Assembly (NCBI GenBank): GCA_902595375.1
Contig: CACJPW010000001.1
Span: 88,501 to 152,500, forward strand
Length of the DNA: 64,000 nt
Direction: 5' to 3'
Source: an uncultured Pelagibacteraceae bacterium
Lineage (GTDB): Bacteria > Pseudomonadota > Alphaproteobacteria > Pelagibacterales > Pelagibacteraceae
The notes below the pieces were generated by a model that saw only the letters and a program-made list of their open reading frames with translations, did no database searches and was not told the origin of the DNA. The position numbers and the translations under genes were made by a program. Position 1 is the first letter of the stretch. Every line of letters starts with the position of its first letter. Positions 53,289 through 62,043 of the stretch are shown here, piece after piece.

Positions 53289-54500
53289 ATGCTTAAAAAA
53301 TTAGTCCTTTTTTTTAAAATTTACAGAAAATGTAAAATAAGTTTTAAGATACCAAAAAAAGATATATTAATTTTTGATAAAGAAGGGTTGCCAGAATTAA
53401 AACAAAATATCTTAGAAAATTTAGATTATTTTATATTAGAGAATAGAACTCACCATTTAAGTAAATTATTTTTTACGTATAGACTTATTCTAAATATTTT
53501 AAAAAATCTTCATAAATTGTTTGGTCAAAATAAACTTAAAATTCAAGATTTATATTTTTTAAGTTTAATTAAAATTGTAAATCCAAAAATAATTTTGACA
53601 TTAATTGATAATAGTGATCAATTTTCAAGAATAGCAAAAAATGTTGACCATGACGTAAAAATTATAGCAATTCAGGGTGCGATGAGGCATGTTTGGGATT
53701 TTTCTGAGTATATGTTTAAAAAAAAAATTATTAAGAAAAATCTAAATCAAAGATTGTTTATACCCTATTATTTATGTTTCGGTAAATTTGAAATTGATGA
53801 ATGTAGAAAATTTAAAATAAAAGTAGGAAAATTTAAACCTATTGGAAGTCTTAAATTGTCAAACTTTTTAATCGAAAAAGAAAACAATAATGATATTAAA
53901 AAATTTGATATTTGTTTATTATCAGATATTGGAGCTTGGAATGATACATTTGAAAACAAGCGACTTGATATATTTGACCAAGCACAAAGAGGTTTTTTAA
54001 AACTTATAAAATGGACAATTAAGTATTCTTTGCATAAAAACTTGAAATTTGTATTTGCTTTTAAAGGAAGAAAAAATAGTAAAGGTAGTGCAAGAGAACT
54101 TGCATTTTACAAATCAAATTTATCTCAAGATGAATTTAATTATATAACTACCTATTCATCAATGAGTAGTGAGTCTCAAAGATACAATTCTTATTATTCA
54201 GCATATGGAAGTGAATTGACTATCGCCAAAACATCTACAATCCTCAGAGAAATGTTGGCATGTAAAAATAAAATCTTAGCATGTAATTTAACAGGGATTG
54301 ATTTATTTAATTTTCCAGTAGGAGGCATTTGTAATTTGAAAAATTGTGACTACAATCAATTTTCTAAGAGGATTAATGAAATTTTAGAAATAAAACACGA
54401 TAAATACTTAAGCAAAATTTCAAATAGAAAAAGTGATATGATTTTTCAGTCTAGTCCTAAAGAGGTAATTAAAGCAATAAAAAATGAATTAATATGGTAA
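53289..54500 (+). CDS. putative surface polysaccharide protein, LA_1612-like
   Basis: This 403-residue protein resembles the LA_1612 family of putative O-antigen proteins: a short basic N-terminus (LFFKIYRKCKISFKIPKK), KIIAIQGAMRHVWDF, the LCFGKFE segment and a C-terminal AYGSELTIAKTSTILREMLACKNKILACNLTG stretch like the donor-side of capsule glycosyltransferases. It has no clear membrane helix. Function is unproven; a transferase adding a CMP-linked acid is one option. It ends 7 bases from the convergent SpsF-like stop. Confidence 0.65.
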   Translation: MLKKLVLFFKIYRKCKISFKIPKKDILIFDKEGLPELKQNILENLDYFILENRTHHLSKLFFTYRLILNILKNLHKLFGQNKLKIQDLYFLSLIKIVNPKIILTLIDNSDQFSRIAKNVDHDVKIIAIQGAMRHVWDFSEYMFKKKIIKKNLNQRLFIPYYLCFGKFEIDECRKFKIKVGKFKPIGSLKLSNFLIEKENNNDIKKFDICLLSDIGAWNDTFENKRLDIFDQAQRGFLKLIKWTIKYSLHKNLKFVFAFKGRKNSKGSARELAFYKSNLSQDEFNYITTYSSMSSESQRYNSYYSAYGSELTIAKTSTILREMLACKNKILACNLTGIDLFNFPVGGICNLKNCDYNQFSKRINEILEIKHDKYLSKISNRKSDMIFQSSPKEVIKAIKNELIW

Positions 54501-54507
54501 ATTTAAA

Positions 54508-55227
54508 TTAATAAGATTTACAAAGTTTATAAAAATTATTCTTTCCTGGGGTACAATTATGCTTTTTTATAAATTTTCTGAGTCTTTTGAGATCTTTCAG
54601 TGTGTCAATTGTAAAAGAAAAATTTTTTTTAAATCTTTTATAATATCCAAAAGATTTAAATTTATTAATTTTAGCTGAAAATTTTTTATTATAGAAAAAC
54701 CAAGTTGGAGACTCTTGATTTTTAATATTAAACTTTTTATCGTTTACAAATAATTTTTTTGAGGAAAAAATTTCTAAGGAAATACCCTTTGGATAGTCAC
54801 TTTTGACTTTCCATCTTTTAGAATGGCTCATTGCTCGAGTTGTAAGATAATCAGATTTTGATGAAATAAAATATCTAATAAAAGAATCTATTAATTTTGG
54901 ATCGACTAATGGATTGTCAGCAGTTATTCTTAAAAGAATATAGTTTTTTTTATCATCAAAAAATTTATACCTACTGTAAACGTTTTTTTCTGAACCCTTA
55001 ATAATATTAATTTTGTATTTCTTGGTAACATAAGAAATCAGCTTATGATTATTTTTTTTTTTAGATGTGAGTAAAAAAATATTTTTTTTGTTGAAAAAAG
55101 ACGAGCTTAAAATATTTCCAATTATAAAATCAATTAATCTAAATTTAGTAGTAAGAAATTTCATTGATTTACCAGGAAGTCTTTTAGAGCCCATTCTGGC
55201 TTCAATAACACATTTTAAATTTTTCAC
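54508..55227 (-). CDS. SpsF-like cytidylyltransferase
   Basis: The 239-residue protein has CVIEARMGSKRLPGKSMKFL and the LLRITADNPLVDP motif of the SpsF/NeuA-type nucleotidyltransferases. SpsF-like enzymes work beside NeuB-like synthases in legionaminic or related acid pathways. It overlaps NeuB by 4 bases and ends just before the convergent LA_1612-like gene. Confidence 0.85.
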   Translation of the reverse strand: MKNLKCVIEARMGSKRLPGKSMKFLTTKFRLIDFIIGNILSSSFFNKKNIFLLTSKKKNNHKLISYVTKKYKINIIKGSEKNVYSRYKFFDDKKNYILLRITADNPLVDPKLIDSFIRYFISSKSDYLTTRAMSHSKRWKVKSDYPKGISLEIFSSKKLFVNDKKFNIKNQESPTWFFYNKKFSAKINKFKSFGYYKRFKKNFSFTIDTLKDLKRLRKFIKKHNCTPGKNNFYKLCKSY

Positions 55228-56234
55228 GATTTCAAATTTTTGTAAGCAACAAGTTGGTTCTTCTTAACTTTGTTTTTTATTTTAACGCCAATAATTTTAC
55301 TGAAATCTTCAATTTTTACGCCCTTCTTATTAAATGGTCTTAAAAAAATTACATCATTTTTTTTAATCTTTTCATGCTTATTTAAATTTCTTGAGAAGTA
55401 AATACTTCTTCTCAATGTTTTTTTTCCATATTTTTCACAATTAAACTCTTTCTCTCTTTTTAAACCAATTATTTTATAATTTTCTTTAATTAAAATAATT
55501 AATCTCTTTAGATCAATATGATTTATTGAAAGTTGATAGTCACCTGCAAGCTTAGTTTTTTTAGGCATAAAATGCTTTTCAATAACTTGTGCTCCAAAAA
55601 AAATTGAGTTAGCAGCTGTTTCAATTCCTGGCACATGATCTGAGTACCCAGTCGTAACTTTAAATTTTTCCCTCAAAAATTTTATATTAATTAAATTCGC
55701 ATCTTTTTTCAATGTTGGGTAGCTGGAAACACAATGAAGTAAAATTACTTTTTTTTTTGGAAAAAATTTTAATGCTTTTTCAATTTCATTTAATGAGGCC
55801 ATACCTGATGAAATTATGACCTTTTTTTTAGTTCTAGCTATTTCTTTTAATAATAGATAATTATTTATATCTCCTGAAGCCACTTTGAAAAAAGATACGT
55901 AATTTTTTATTTTATTAACGTACTTGTAATCAAAAGGAGTAACACAAAAATCAATTTTAATTTTTTTAGCGAGCTTAGATAATATCTTTAAATGTTCGAT
56001 AGTAATTTTTACTTTTTTGAATCTCTCGTGCTGGTATTTCAATCTTTTATCTTTTACGTGCTTGTAAACTTTTAATTTTTGATTTACTAAGTTATTTTCG
56101 TCAAATAATTGAAATTTTACACAATCCGCTCCTGCTTTTTTTGCAAGGTAAATTGATTGTTCGGATAGTTTTTTTTTACCTAAATGATTACTTCCTACTT
56201 CAGCAATGACATAGGGAATTTTTCTGTTTAACAT
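55224..56234 (-). CDS. neuB: NeuB-family nonulosonic acid synthase
   Basis: From the ATG at 56234 this is 336 residues. It has the NeuB TIM-barrel features PYVIAEVGSNHLG, KKAGADCVKFQLF, FFKVASGDINNYLLL, ISSGMASLNEIEKAL, HCVSSYPT and GYSDHVPG, then a C-terminal SAF (antifreeze-like) domain (FSRNLNKHEKIKKNDVIFLRP). The family condenses phosphoenolpyruvate with an N-acyl hexosamine to give sialic, legionaminic or pseudaminic acids. An in-frame GTG at 56255 would overlap the upstream gene by 13 bases; ATG is preferred. Confidence 0.9.
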   Translation of the reverse strand: MLNRKIPYVIAEVGSNHLGKKKLSEQSIYLAKKAGADCVKFQLFDENNLVNQKLKVYKHVKDKRLKYQHERFKKVKITIEHLKILSKLAKKIKIDFCVTPFDYKYVNKIKNYVSFFKVASGDINNYLLLKEIARTKKKVIISSGMASLNEIEKALKFFPKKKVILLHCVSSYPTLKKDANLINIKFLREKFKVTTGYSDHVPGIETAANSIFFGAQVIEKHFMPKKTKLAGDYQLSINHIDLKRLIILIKENYKIIGLKREKEFNCEKYGKKTLRRSIYFSRNLNKHEKIKKNDVIFLRPFNKKGVKIEDFSKIIGVKIKNKVKKNQLVAYKNLKS

Positions 56235-56242
56235 TTTTCTGA

Positions 56243-57397
56243 TTATTTTTTCCACTTAATGTTCGGGTCAAGCGTATTTAAATTTATTCTATTTTGATTT
56301 TTTTTTACCAGTTTAAATATTTTGTCTATTTGATTATCATCCATAATTATAGGTTTTAATCCTAGCGATATTAATGAAGTATTAGTTGGATTGTAATAAT
56401 GATCTTCATCCTCAATTCTAGGATTTTCTATATGAGTTACATTTGATCTAATTTTGTTTTTGTCAGCATAATTTTTAATTTTTTTTGCAATTTCATTAAG
56501 AGAACAAAACTCTGTAAACTGATTAAAAACTCTAAATTCTCCGTTTTTTGGGGGATTTTCACAAGCAATGGAAACACATTTTATTGTATCAGAAATATTT
56601 AAGTACGATCTTTTTTGGTCTCCTTTTCCATAAACTGTCATATCTTTGTTGCATGCTATTTGTGTAATAAATCTATTAATAATTGTTCCAAAAATTGAAT
56701 CATAGTGAAAAGCAGTTGATAAATTTTCATAATCTAATTCCATTTCTTCAGTTGAAATGCCATAAACAAATCCCTGATTTAAATCGGTACATTTCAAGCC
56801 CCAAATTCTGCAAGCAAATTCTATATTTGCGCTATCGTGAACTTTTGATAGGTGGTAGAAACTACCAGGTTTTTTTGGGAATAGTACTCTATCTTTTCTT
56901 CCCTTGTGCTCTAACTCAAGCCAACCCTCCTCAATATCAATGTTTGGAGTGCCATATTCTCCCATTGTGCCTAACTTAATTAAATGAGAATTAGGACAAA
57001 ATTTTTTCATCGCAAATAAAAGATTTAAGTTTCCTATTACGTTATTGTGTTGAGTAAAGACTGCTTTTTCTCTTGATGCCATGGAATATGGTGCTGAAGG
57101 TTGTTCAGCATAATGAATAATGGTGTCAGGTCTAAATTCTTCTAAAATTTCACACAGGACTTTATAATTTAATAAATCTGCTACTAAATACTTAATTTGA
57201 TTTTTTTGATTCTTGTTCCAAATGTTAACTCTCTCATTAAAAGGTTTTAATATATTAATAGGCTCAACGCCATACTCGGTCTCAATTTTTCTTTTTGATA
57301 AATTATCAACTGCGTAAACTTCATAGCCTTTTTTAGAAAAGTACATCACGGTAGGCCAGCCTAAATAACCATCTGCTCCAAGGATTAAAATTTTCAT
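56243..57397 (-). CDS. sqdB: UDP-sulfoquinovose synthase-like (SqdB/SQD1)
   Basis: The 384-residue SDR protein closely follows the SQD1 family: GADGYLGWPT (NAD site), YAEQPSAPYSMASREKA, QHNNVIGNLNLLFA, KLGTMGEYGTPNIDIEEG, FYHLSKVHDSANIEF, DLNQGFVYG, YGKGDQKRSYL and EFRVFNQFTEFCSLNEIA. SQD1/SqdB makes UDP-sulfoquinovose from UDP-glucose and sulfite. Lying between epimerase and NeuB genes it may serve a sulfonated glycan rather than sulfolipid, since no SqdX-type transferase is recognised here. Confidence 0.85.
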   Translation of the reverse strand: MKILILGADGYLGWPTVMYFSKKGYEVYAVDNLSKRKIETEYGVEPINILKPFNERVNIWNKNQKNQIKYLVADLLNYKVLCEILEEFRPDTIIHYAEQPSAPYSMASREKAVFTQHNNVIGNLNLLFAMKKFCPNSHLIKLGTMGEYGTPNIDIEEGWLELEHKGRKDRVLFPKKPGSFYHLSKVHDSANIEFACRIWGLKCTDLNQGFVYGISTEEMELDYENLSTAFHYDSIFGTIINRFITQIACNKDMTVYGKGDQKRSYLNISDTIKCVSIACENPPKNGEFRVFNQFTEFCSLNEIAKKIKNYADKNKIRSNVTHIENPRIEDEDHYYNPTNTSLISLGLKPIIMDDNQIDKIFKLVKKNQNRINLNTLDPNIKWKK

Positions 57398-58254
57398 TTT
57401 ATATTGTAGGTATTCTTATACCAATTATAAGTTATTGCAAATTTTTTAGTTAGATCTTTTTTTTCTTTTAATATTTTTTTATTGTAAACCGTATCATCGT
57501 ATCCGCTTGGTGTTTTTACAAATTCATAACTAATTGTCTTTTTTGAAATTTTATTAAGAATATGTAATAAATCAATTATTCTTAAATATCTATTGTTATT
57601 AATTTTAAACTCTTCAAAAGGTTTTCTAGAATTCAATGATAAATATAATTTTTTACAAACGTCCTCAACAAAAATAAAGTCTCTTTCCTGCATTCCTTTT
57701 TTATGAATTTGAATTTTTTTATTATTGATAATTTGTTTTATAAATGCGTGAACAGAGCTTAATTTATGTAATGAGTAAGGTCCAAATACATTAGAAATCT
57801 TACAAATTTTAATATTCATTTTATAAATTTTATTAAACGACCTACAAATATTTTCACAAGCGATCTTTGTTAGAGCGTAAATGCTTGGATTTTTGTAAAA
57901 ATTATTAACACCCATTGATGAAGCTACTATTATATCTTTAATTCCGAAACTTTTGCACGCAGTTAAAAGATTAAGTGTTGCTGAAACATTATCTTCGTAC
58001 GCCTTTTTCGGTTTTTTGTGGCAGTTTACAAAGCCTGGGAGAGCAGCAAGATGTATCACCTTTTTTATTTTTTGTTTTCTAAATAATCTTAATATTTCTG
58101 ATTTATTATTTAAATTAAATTTTGCAAAATTTTTTATTTTAAAATATGGATTAAAAACTTTATCTACACCAAAAAACTTAATATTTTTTTTTTGAAAAAA
58201 TCTAATCAGATTAGATCCAATAAACCCAGAACTGCCTGTAACTAAAATAGTCAT
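57394..58254 (-). CDS. NAD-dependent epimerase/dehydratase
   Basis: The 286-residue extended SDR has ILVTGSSGFIGSNLIRFF, HLAALPGFVNCHKKP, VASSMGV and YALTKIACE with the Tyr-Lys pair. It resembles UDP-hexose 4-epimerases of glycan clusters. It overlaps both the SqdB-like and glycosyltransferase genes by 4 bases, so it acts in the same pathway; the sugar is unknown. Confidence 0.85.
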   Translation of the reverse strand: MTILVTGSSGFIGSNLIRFFQKKNIKFFGVDKVFNPYFKIKNFAKFNLNNKSEILRLFRKQKIKKVIHLAALPGFVNCHKKPKKAYEDNVSATLNLLTACKSFGIKDIIVASSMGVNNFYKNPSIYALTKIACENICRSFNKIYKMNIKICKISNVFGPYSLHKLSSVHAFIKQIINNKKIQIHKKGMQERDFIFVEDVCKKLYLSLNSRKPFEEFKINNNRYLRIIDLLHILNKISKKTISYEFVKTPSGYDDTVYNKKILKEKKDLTKKFAITYNWYKNTYNIK

Positions 58255-58919
58255 ATAAGATTTTTTAAAATTACGTAAAGTTTAGCACAGTTTTTTTTTA
58301 GGAAATTGTGTGACATATTACCAGTATGTTTTAAATAAAAATAATGTGATTGATTTATATAACCCTTATTAAAGTTTTGTTTTTTTTTTATTTTAAGCCA
58401 AAAATCAAAATCGTCTTGAAACTTTAGATTTTCATCAAAACCTCCTACAGCTCTCCAAAGTTTTTTATTAAATATTGAACCACTTCCCATTGGGTAATTA
58501 AAATTATTAAATTTTTTGAAATTTTGATTAATTGTTTTTATCTTTTTTCCTTTATCATCTATTTCCATAATATTACCACAAATATAGTCTAATTTTTTTT
58601 TTATCAATTGATTGTATAGGCTGCTTATAAATTTATTTGAAACATAATCATCTGCATCTATTTTTGTTATCCATTCTGATTTAGACTTTTTTATTCCAAA
58701 ATTAATAGATTTACTTAAAGAATTAAAATTCTTTTTAAAATATTTAATTTTCTGTGTTTTTTTTTTTAATTTTTTAGCGACATACTCTGTGTTATCTTTA
58801 CTTGAGTCATTAATTATAATTATTTCTCTTAAAAAAGACTTATCGTTATCTAAAATGCTTTCAACGCATTTTTGCAAATATTTACCGTAATTGTGACAAG
58901 TTACTACAAATGATATCAT
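58251..58919 (-). CDS. glycosyltransferase family 2 protein
   Basis: The 222-residue protein starts ISFVVTCHNYGKYLQKCVESILDND, has the IDADDY metal motif near 88 and the later GGFDENLKFQDDFDFWLK acceptor-side block. It is a compact GT2 enzyme. It is first in the leftward block of the sulfoquinovose/NeuB genes, divergent from the DUF4910 gene. Confidence 0.87.
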   Translation of the reverse strand: MISFVVTCHNYGKYLQKCVESILDNDKSFLREIIIINDSSKDNTEYVAKKLKKKTQKIKYFKKNFNSLSKSINFGIKKSKSEWITKIDADDYVSNKFISSLYNQLIKKKLDYICGNIMEIDDKGKKIKTINQNFKKFNNFNYPMGSGSIFNKKLWRAVGGFDENLKFQDDFDFWLKIKKKQNFNKGYINQSHYFYLKHTGNMSHNFLKKNCAKLYVILKNLI

Positions 58920-58940
58920 TTTTTATGTTAAATCACCAAA

Positions 58941-58970
58941 AATATAAGGGTTTTAAACAAATTTGGACAA
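58941..58970 (-). promoter_or_regulatory. candidate promoter of the 58919 leftward block
   Basis: On the minus strand TTGTCC (58965-58970) precedes TTATAT (58942-58947) by 17 bases, or TATATT (58941-58946) by 18. It lies 22-51 bases from the glycosyltransferase start and just left of the operator copy 2. Confidence 0.4.
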
Positions 58971-58979
58971 ATGTAAAGA

Positions 58980-59000
58980 TATTGTTCATAATTTGAACAT
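58980..59000. promoter_or_regulatory. candidate operator, copy 2 (inverted repeat)
   Basis: TGTTCA (58983-58988) and TGAACA (58994-58999) flank TAATT; the 21 bases are identical to 50932-50952. The right arm overlaps the -35 box of the rightward promoter, where a bound repressor would block RNA polymerase. Confidence 0.75.
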
Positions 59001-59021
59001 TAAGCTTATATTTGTTATATT
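58993..59021 (+). promoter_or_regulatory. candidate promoter of the 59027 rightward block
   Basis: TTGAAC (58993-58998) and TATATT (59016-59021) are exactly 17 bases apart. The ATG at 59027 begins 5 bases after the -10 box, so a leaderless mRNA would result if this ATG and promoter are both used. Confidence 0.55.
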
Positions 59022-59026
59022 TTGTC

Positions 59027-60283
59027 ATGAGAATTAAAAGAACTATTGAAGATCTTTTTTATATGCCTCGTAGTATAATAAGTGAGCCTACTAGGAAAAC
59101 AATGAGATATATTAAAAAGCATATACCTAAAATATCTATAATAAAATTTAAATCAGGAAAAAAAGTTTTTGATTGGGTAGTGCCAAACGAGTGGAATATA
59201 AATGATGCGTATATAATGGAACCGAATGGTAAGAAAATTTTAGATTTTAGAAAAAATTTGTTAAGTATTGTTTATCATTCATCTCCTGTAAAAAAATGGA
59301 TATCAAGAGCAGAGCTTTTGAAGAAGATACATTATGATGATAAATTACCTAATGCTACTCCTTATGTAACATCTTACTATAAAAAAGACTGGGGTTTTTG
59401 TATGCCAAAAAATAAAGTAAAAAAATTAAAAAAGCATAAATATTTTGTAAGTATTGATACAACTTTTAAAAAAAGCTTTCTTGAAATAGGAGAGTATTTT
59501 AAAAAAGGTAAACAAAAAAAGGAAATTTTTTTTTCAACATATATTTGTCACCCGTCTATGGCTAATGATAATTTATCAAGTCTAGCTGTTCAAATACACC
59601 TTATCAACTACTTGGAAAAAAAATATCCTAAATCTAATTTTTCATATAGATTTGTTTTTTTACCAGAAACTATCGGATCCATAAGTTATTTGTCTAAGAA
59701 AATTACAATTTTAAAAAAAAATATGATTATGGGTTTTGCATTAAGCTGTCTTGGAGACGACAATCAATATAGCATTATTAGTTCTAGACACGGTAAACAA
59801 CTATCGGACTTGGCCTTAAATTCAGCATTAAAAGGAAAAAAAAAATTAGTCAAATTTAGTTATCTTGATAGAGGGTCGGATGAAAGACAATATTGTTATC
59901 CTGGAGTTGACTTACCAGTTACTGGATTTTGTAGATCAAGGTTTCATAGTTTCAAAGAGTATCACACAGATAAAGATGATTTAAAATATGTTTCGGAAAA
60001 GGGATTGAAAAACTCTTTTGAAATTTTAAAAAATATAATTGACGCAATAGAAAATAAGAATTTTTTTCCAAAAAATAAATTCCTTTGTGAACCGAATTTA
60101 GGTAAGAGAGGTTTGATGTCCACAATTGGTAAAAAATTCTATAAAAAAGGAAAGATGATTAAAAATTTTTTAGTTTATGCGGATGGTAAAAGAAACCTTT
60201 TTGAAATATCTAATACTATTAATTTAAATTTAAATGATACTATTAATATTACTAATAAGTTAAACGAAAATAAATTAATTTGA
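59027..60283 (+). CDS. DUF4910 aminopeptidase-like protein
   Basis: The 418-residue protein has the DUF4910/DUF2172 layout common in surface-glycan clusters: SGKKVFDWVVPNEWNINDAYI, TPYVTSYYKKDWGFC, an M28-like peptidase core (STYICHPSMANDNLSS and FLPETIGSISYLS) and a winged-helix-like C-terminus (about 350-418). M28 zinc ligands are partly recognisable (H and D in CHPSMANDN, E in PETIGS). The N-terminus is slightly short for the family. A TTG at 59012 would overlap the -10 box; ATG at 59027 is preferred. Its role is not known. Confidence 0.82.
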   Translation: MRIKRTIEDLFYMPRSIISEPTRKTMRYIKKHIPKISIIKFKSGKKVFDWVVPNEWNINDAYIMEPNGKKILDFRKNLLSIVYHSSPVKKWISRAELLKKIHYDDKLPNATPYVTSYYKKDWGFCMPKNKVKKLKKHKYFVSIDTTFKKSFLEIGEYFKKGKQKKEIFFSTYICHPSMANDNLSSLAVQIHLINYLEKKYPKSNFSYRFVFLPETIGSISYLSKKITILKKNMIMGFALSCLGDDNQYSIISSRHGKQLSDLALNSALKGKKKLVKFSYLDRGSDERQYCYPGVDLPVTGFCRSRFHSFKEYHTDKDDLKYVSEKGLKNSFEILKNIIDAIENKNFFPKNKFLCEPNLGKRGLMSTIGKKFYKKGKMIKNFLVYADGKRNLFEISNTINLNLNDTINITNKLNENKLI

Positions 60284-60316
60284 AAAAAAATTAAGCTAAT
60301 ATAATATAAAGTTTAC

Positions 60317-61219
60317 ATGAATAATTTAACAAAAAAAATAATTAAATCTTTGTCAGATAAAGAAATTGATTTGAAGGATGATTGGAAAAAAACTTTGGAT
60401 AAAAATGGTTATATTATTATTAAAAATTCAAAATATATGAAACAAAATCTTATTTCTTTAAGAAACGAGGCAACTAAATTGATTGAGAAAGAGGGCGATA
60501 AAGGGGGATGGGAAGGAAAGGAAAAATACTTTAAACCAGGAAAGAGATTTGAAAGTGGAGCGCAGAGACTTGGTGGATTAGTAAATAAACATAGTGTTTT
60601 TTTGGGGCTTATTACTATTCCAGAAATTTTAATTTGTGCAGAGCAAATTATAAAAAGTGAAATTAAAATTTGTGGAATGAATTTAAGAAATCCTCTTAAA
60701 AATCTTGGAGAGCAAACTTTGCACTTTGATGGATTCCCACGAAATTCTGAAGATGAATCTTATGCTGGAATTGTTGCATTTATTTATTTAGATGACTCTA
60801 AAATATCTAATGGAGCAATGCGAGTTGTACCTGGAACTCATAAACTCACAGGCTGGCCGGACGATCATATCAATATAAATGACAAACACCCTAAAGAAAT
60901 CAGATTAGAGGTAAAAGCAGGTACTATTGTTGTAGCTAATTTAAATTTATGGCATGCGGGAGCCATAAACTTGAGCGGCGAGGCGCGAAAAGTAATAATG
61001 TTGAACATCAAGAATAGAGATCATGATCAACTTCTTAATTATAAAAAATATTTAAATAGTGATTTTAAAAAAAATTTAGATGAAAACCAAAAATACCTAC
61101 TTTCAGTAAGAGAAAGCGACCCTGATCAAATTATTGAGTCTGGTGGAAGTGCTAATCAATTAAGAAGAGAGTATTTTAAAAACAAAAACAAAAAATTTAC
61201 AAGTGTTGCAAATAATTAG
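60317..61219 (+). CDS. PhyH-type 2OG-Fe(II) dioxygenase
   Basis: The 300-residue protein has the PhyH metal motif LHFDGFPR (His-X-Asp), YLDDSKISNGAMRVVPGTHKLTGWP and a distal LWHAGAINLSGEARKVIML segment with His and Arg. Phytanoyl-CoA-type dioxygenases hydroxylate many small molecules. It is followed 16 bases later by a second member of the family, suggesting two oxidations on one product. Confidence 0.87.
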   Translation: MNNLTKKIIKSLSDKEIDLKDDWKKTLDKNGYIIIKNSKYMKQNLISLRNEATKLIEKEGDKGGWEGKEKYFKPGKRFESGAQRLGGLVNKHSVFLGLITIPEILICAEQIIKSEIKICGMNLRNPLKNLGEQTLHFDGFPRNSEDESYAGIVAFIYLDDSKISNGAMRVVPGTHKLTGWPDDHININDKHPKEIRLEVKAGTIVVANLNLWHAGAINLSGEARKVIMLNIKNRDHDQLLNYKKYLNSDFKKNLDENQKYLLSVRESDPDQIIESGGSANQLRREYFKNKNKKFTSVANN

Positions 61220-61235
61220 TATAAAAAAATAAAAT

Positions 61236-62021
61236 ATGTGGAATTATAAAAAAATAAGTGATGGATTGAATAAGAACGGTTACTTCGTAATTAAAAATTA
61301 TTTAAGTTCCAAAGATTTAAACATAATTAAAAAAAGCCTAATAGACTCATTGAATTATATACAACCAAGTAAAGAAAAAAATTTACAAAAGAAATATTAT
61401 GAAATTAAAAAATTTAACAAAAAACTCAAAGGAAATTGGTACGATATCTCTAAATATAATATTGATTTACTAAAAACACTTCATAAAAATGAAATGATTG
61501 AATTTGTTAAAAAGTATTTTGATTCTAAAGTTGTATATTCTGGAAGGCCTGCGATACATGTGCATGATAAAACTAATGACAGAAATTTATTACCACACCA
61601 AGAAACAAATCAATTCGCTGCTTATACGTTAGGTCTTTGGATACCAATTTTTGATACAAACGAAAAAACTGGGGGTTTGACTGTTTATGAAAAGTCTCAC
61701 GCAGAGGGATTCTTTAAACACTCACTGACACCACCGCCTTCTTTTAAGAAAAAAAAATTATGGACTAACAAATTTACCAATATTGATGAGAAAATATACA
61801 AAAAATATAGAAAGAGAAACTTGAGTATTAAAAAGGGAGATGGGGTAATTTTTATATCAAGTTTGATACACTCTAGCTTTAAAAATACTGATAAAAAATC
61901 TGTCAGGATAGTTATAACTGAAAGATTTAATCCTTTAAAAAAGTTACCTTATTTACAAAACGTCAAAGCACCAATGAAAATACCTTATGTCGGTGTAGAC
62001 TTAAACAAAATAAGGGACTAA
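61236..62021 (+). CDS. PhyH-like dioxygenase, second copy
   Basis: The 261-residue protein has a HisX-Glu in LLPHQETNQF in place of the usual His-X-Asp, then LGLWIPIFDTNEKTGGLTVYEKSH and a distal LIHSSFKNTDKKSVRIVI with His and Arg. It is only distantly like the copy before it. The Asp-to-Glu change could keep iron binding or alter activity. It lies in the same rightward run. Confidence 0.8.
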   Translation: MWNYKKISDGLNKNGYFVIKNYLSSKDLNIIKKSLIDSLNYIQPSKEKNLQKKYYEIKKFNKKLKGNWYDISKYNIDLLKTLHKNEMIEFVKKYFDSKVVYSGRPAIHVHDKTNDRNLLPHQETNQFAAYTLGLWIPIFDTNEKTGGLTVYEKSHAEGFFKHSLTPPPSFKKKKLWTNKFTNIDEKIYKKYRKRNLSIKKGDGVIFISSLIHSSFKNTDKKSVRIVITERFNPLKKLPYLQNVKAPMKIPYVGVDLNKIRD

Positions 62022-62043
62022 TAAAAGTTTAAAATTAAACTTC

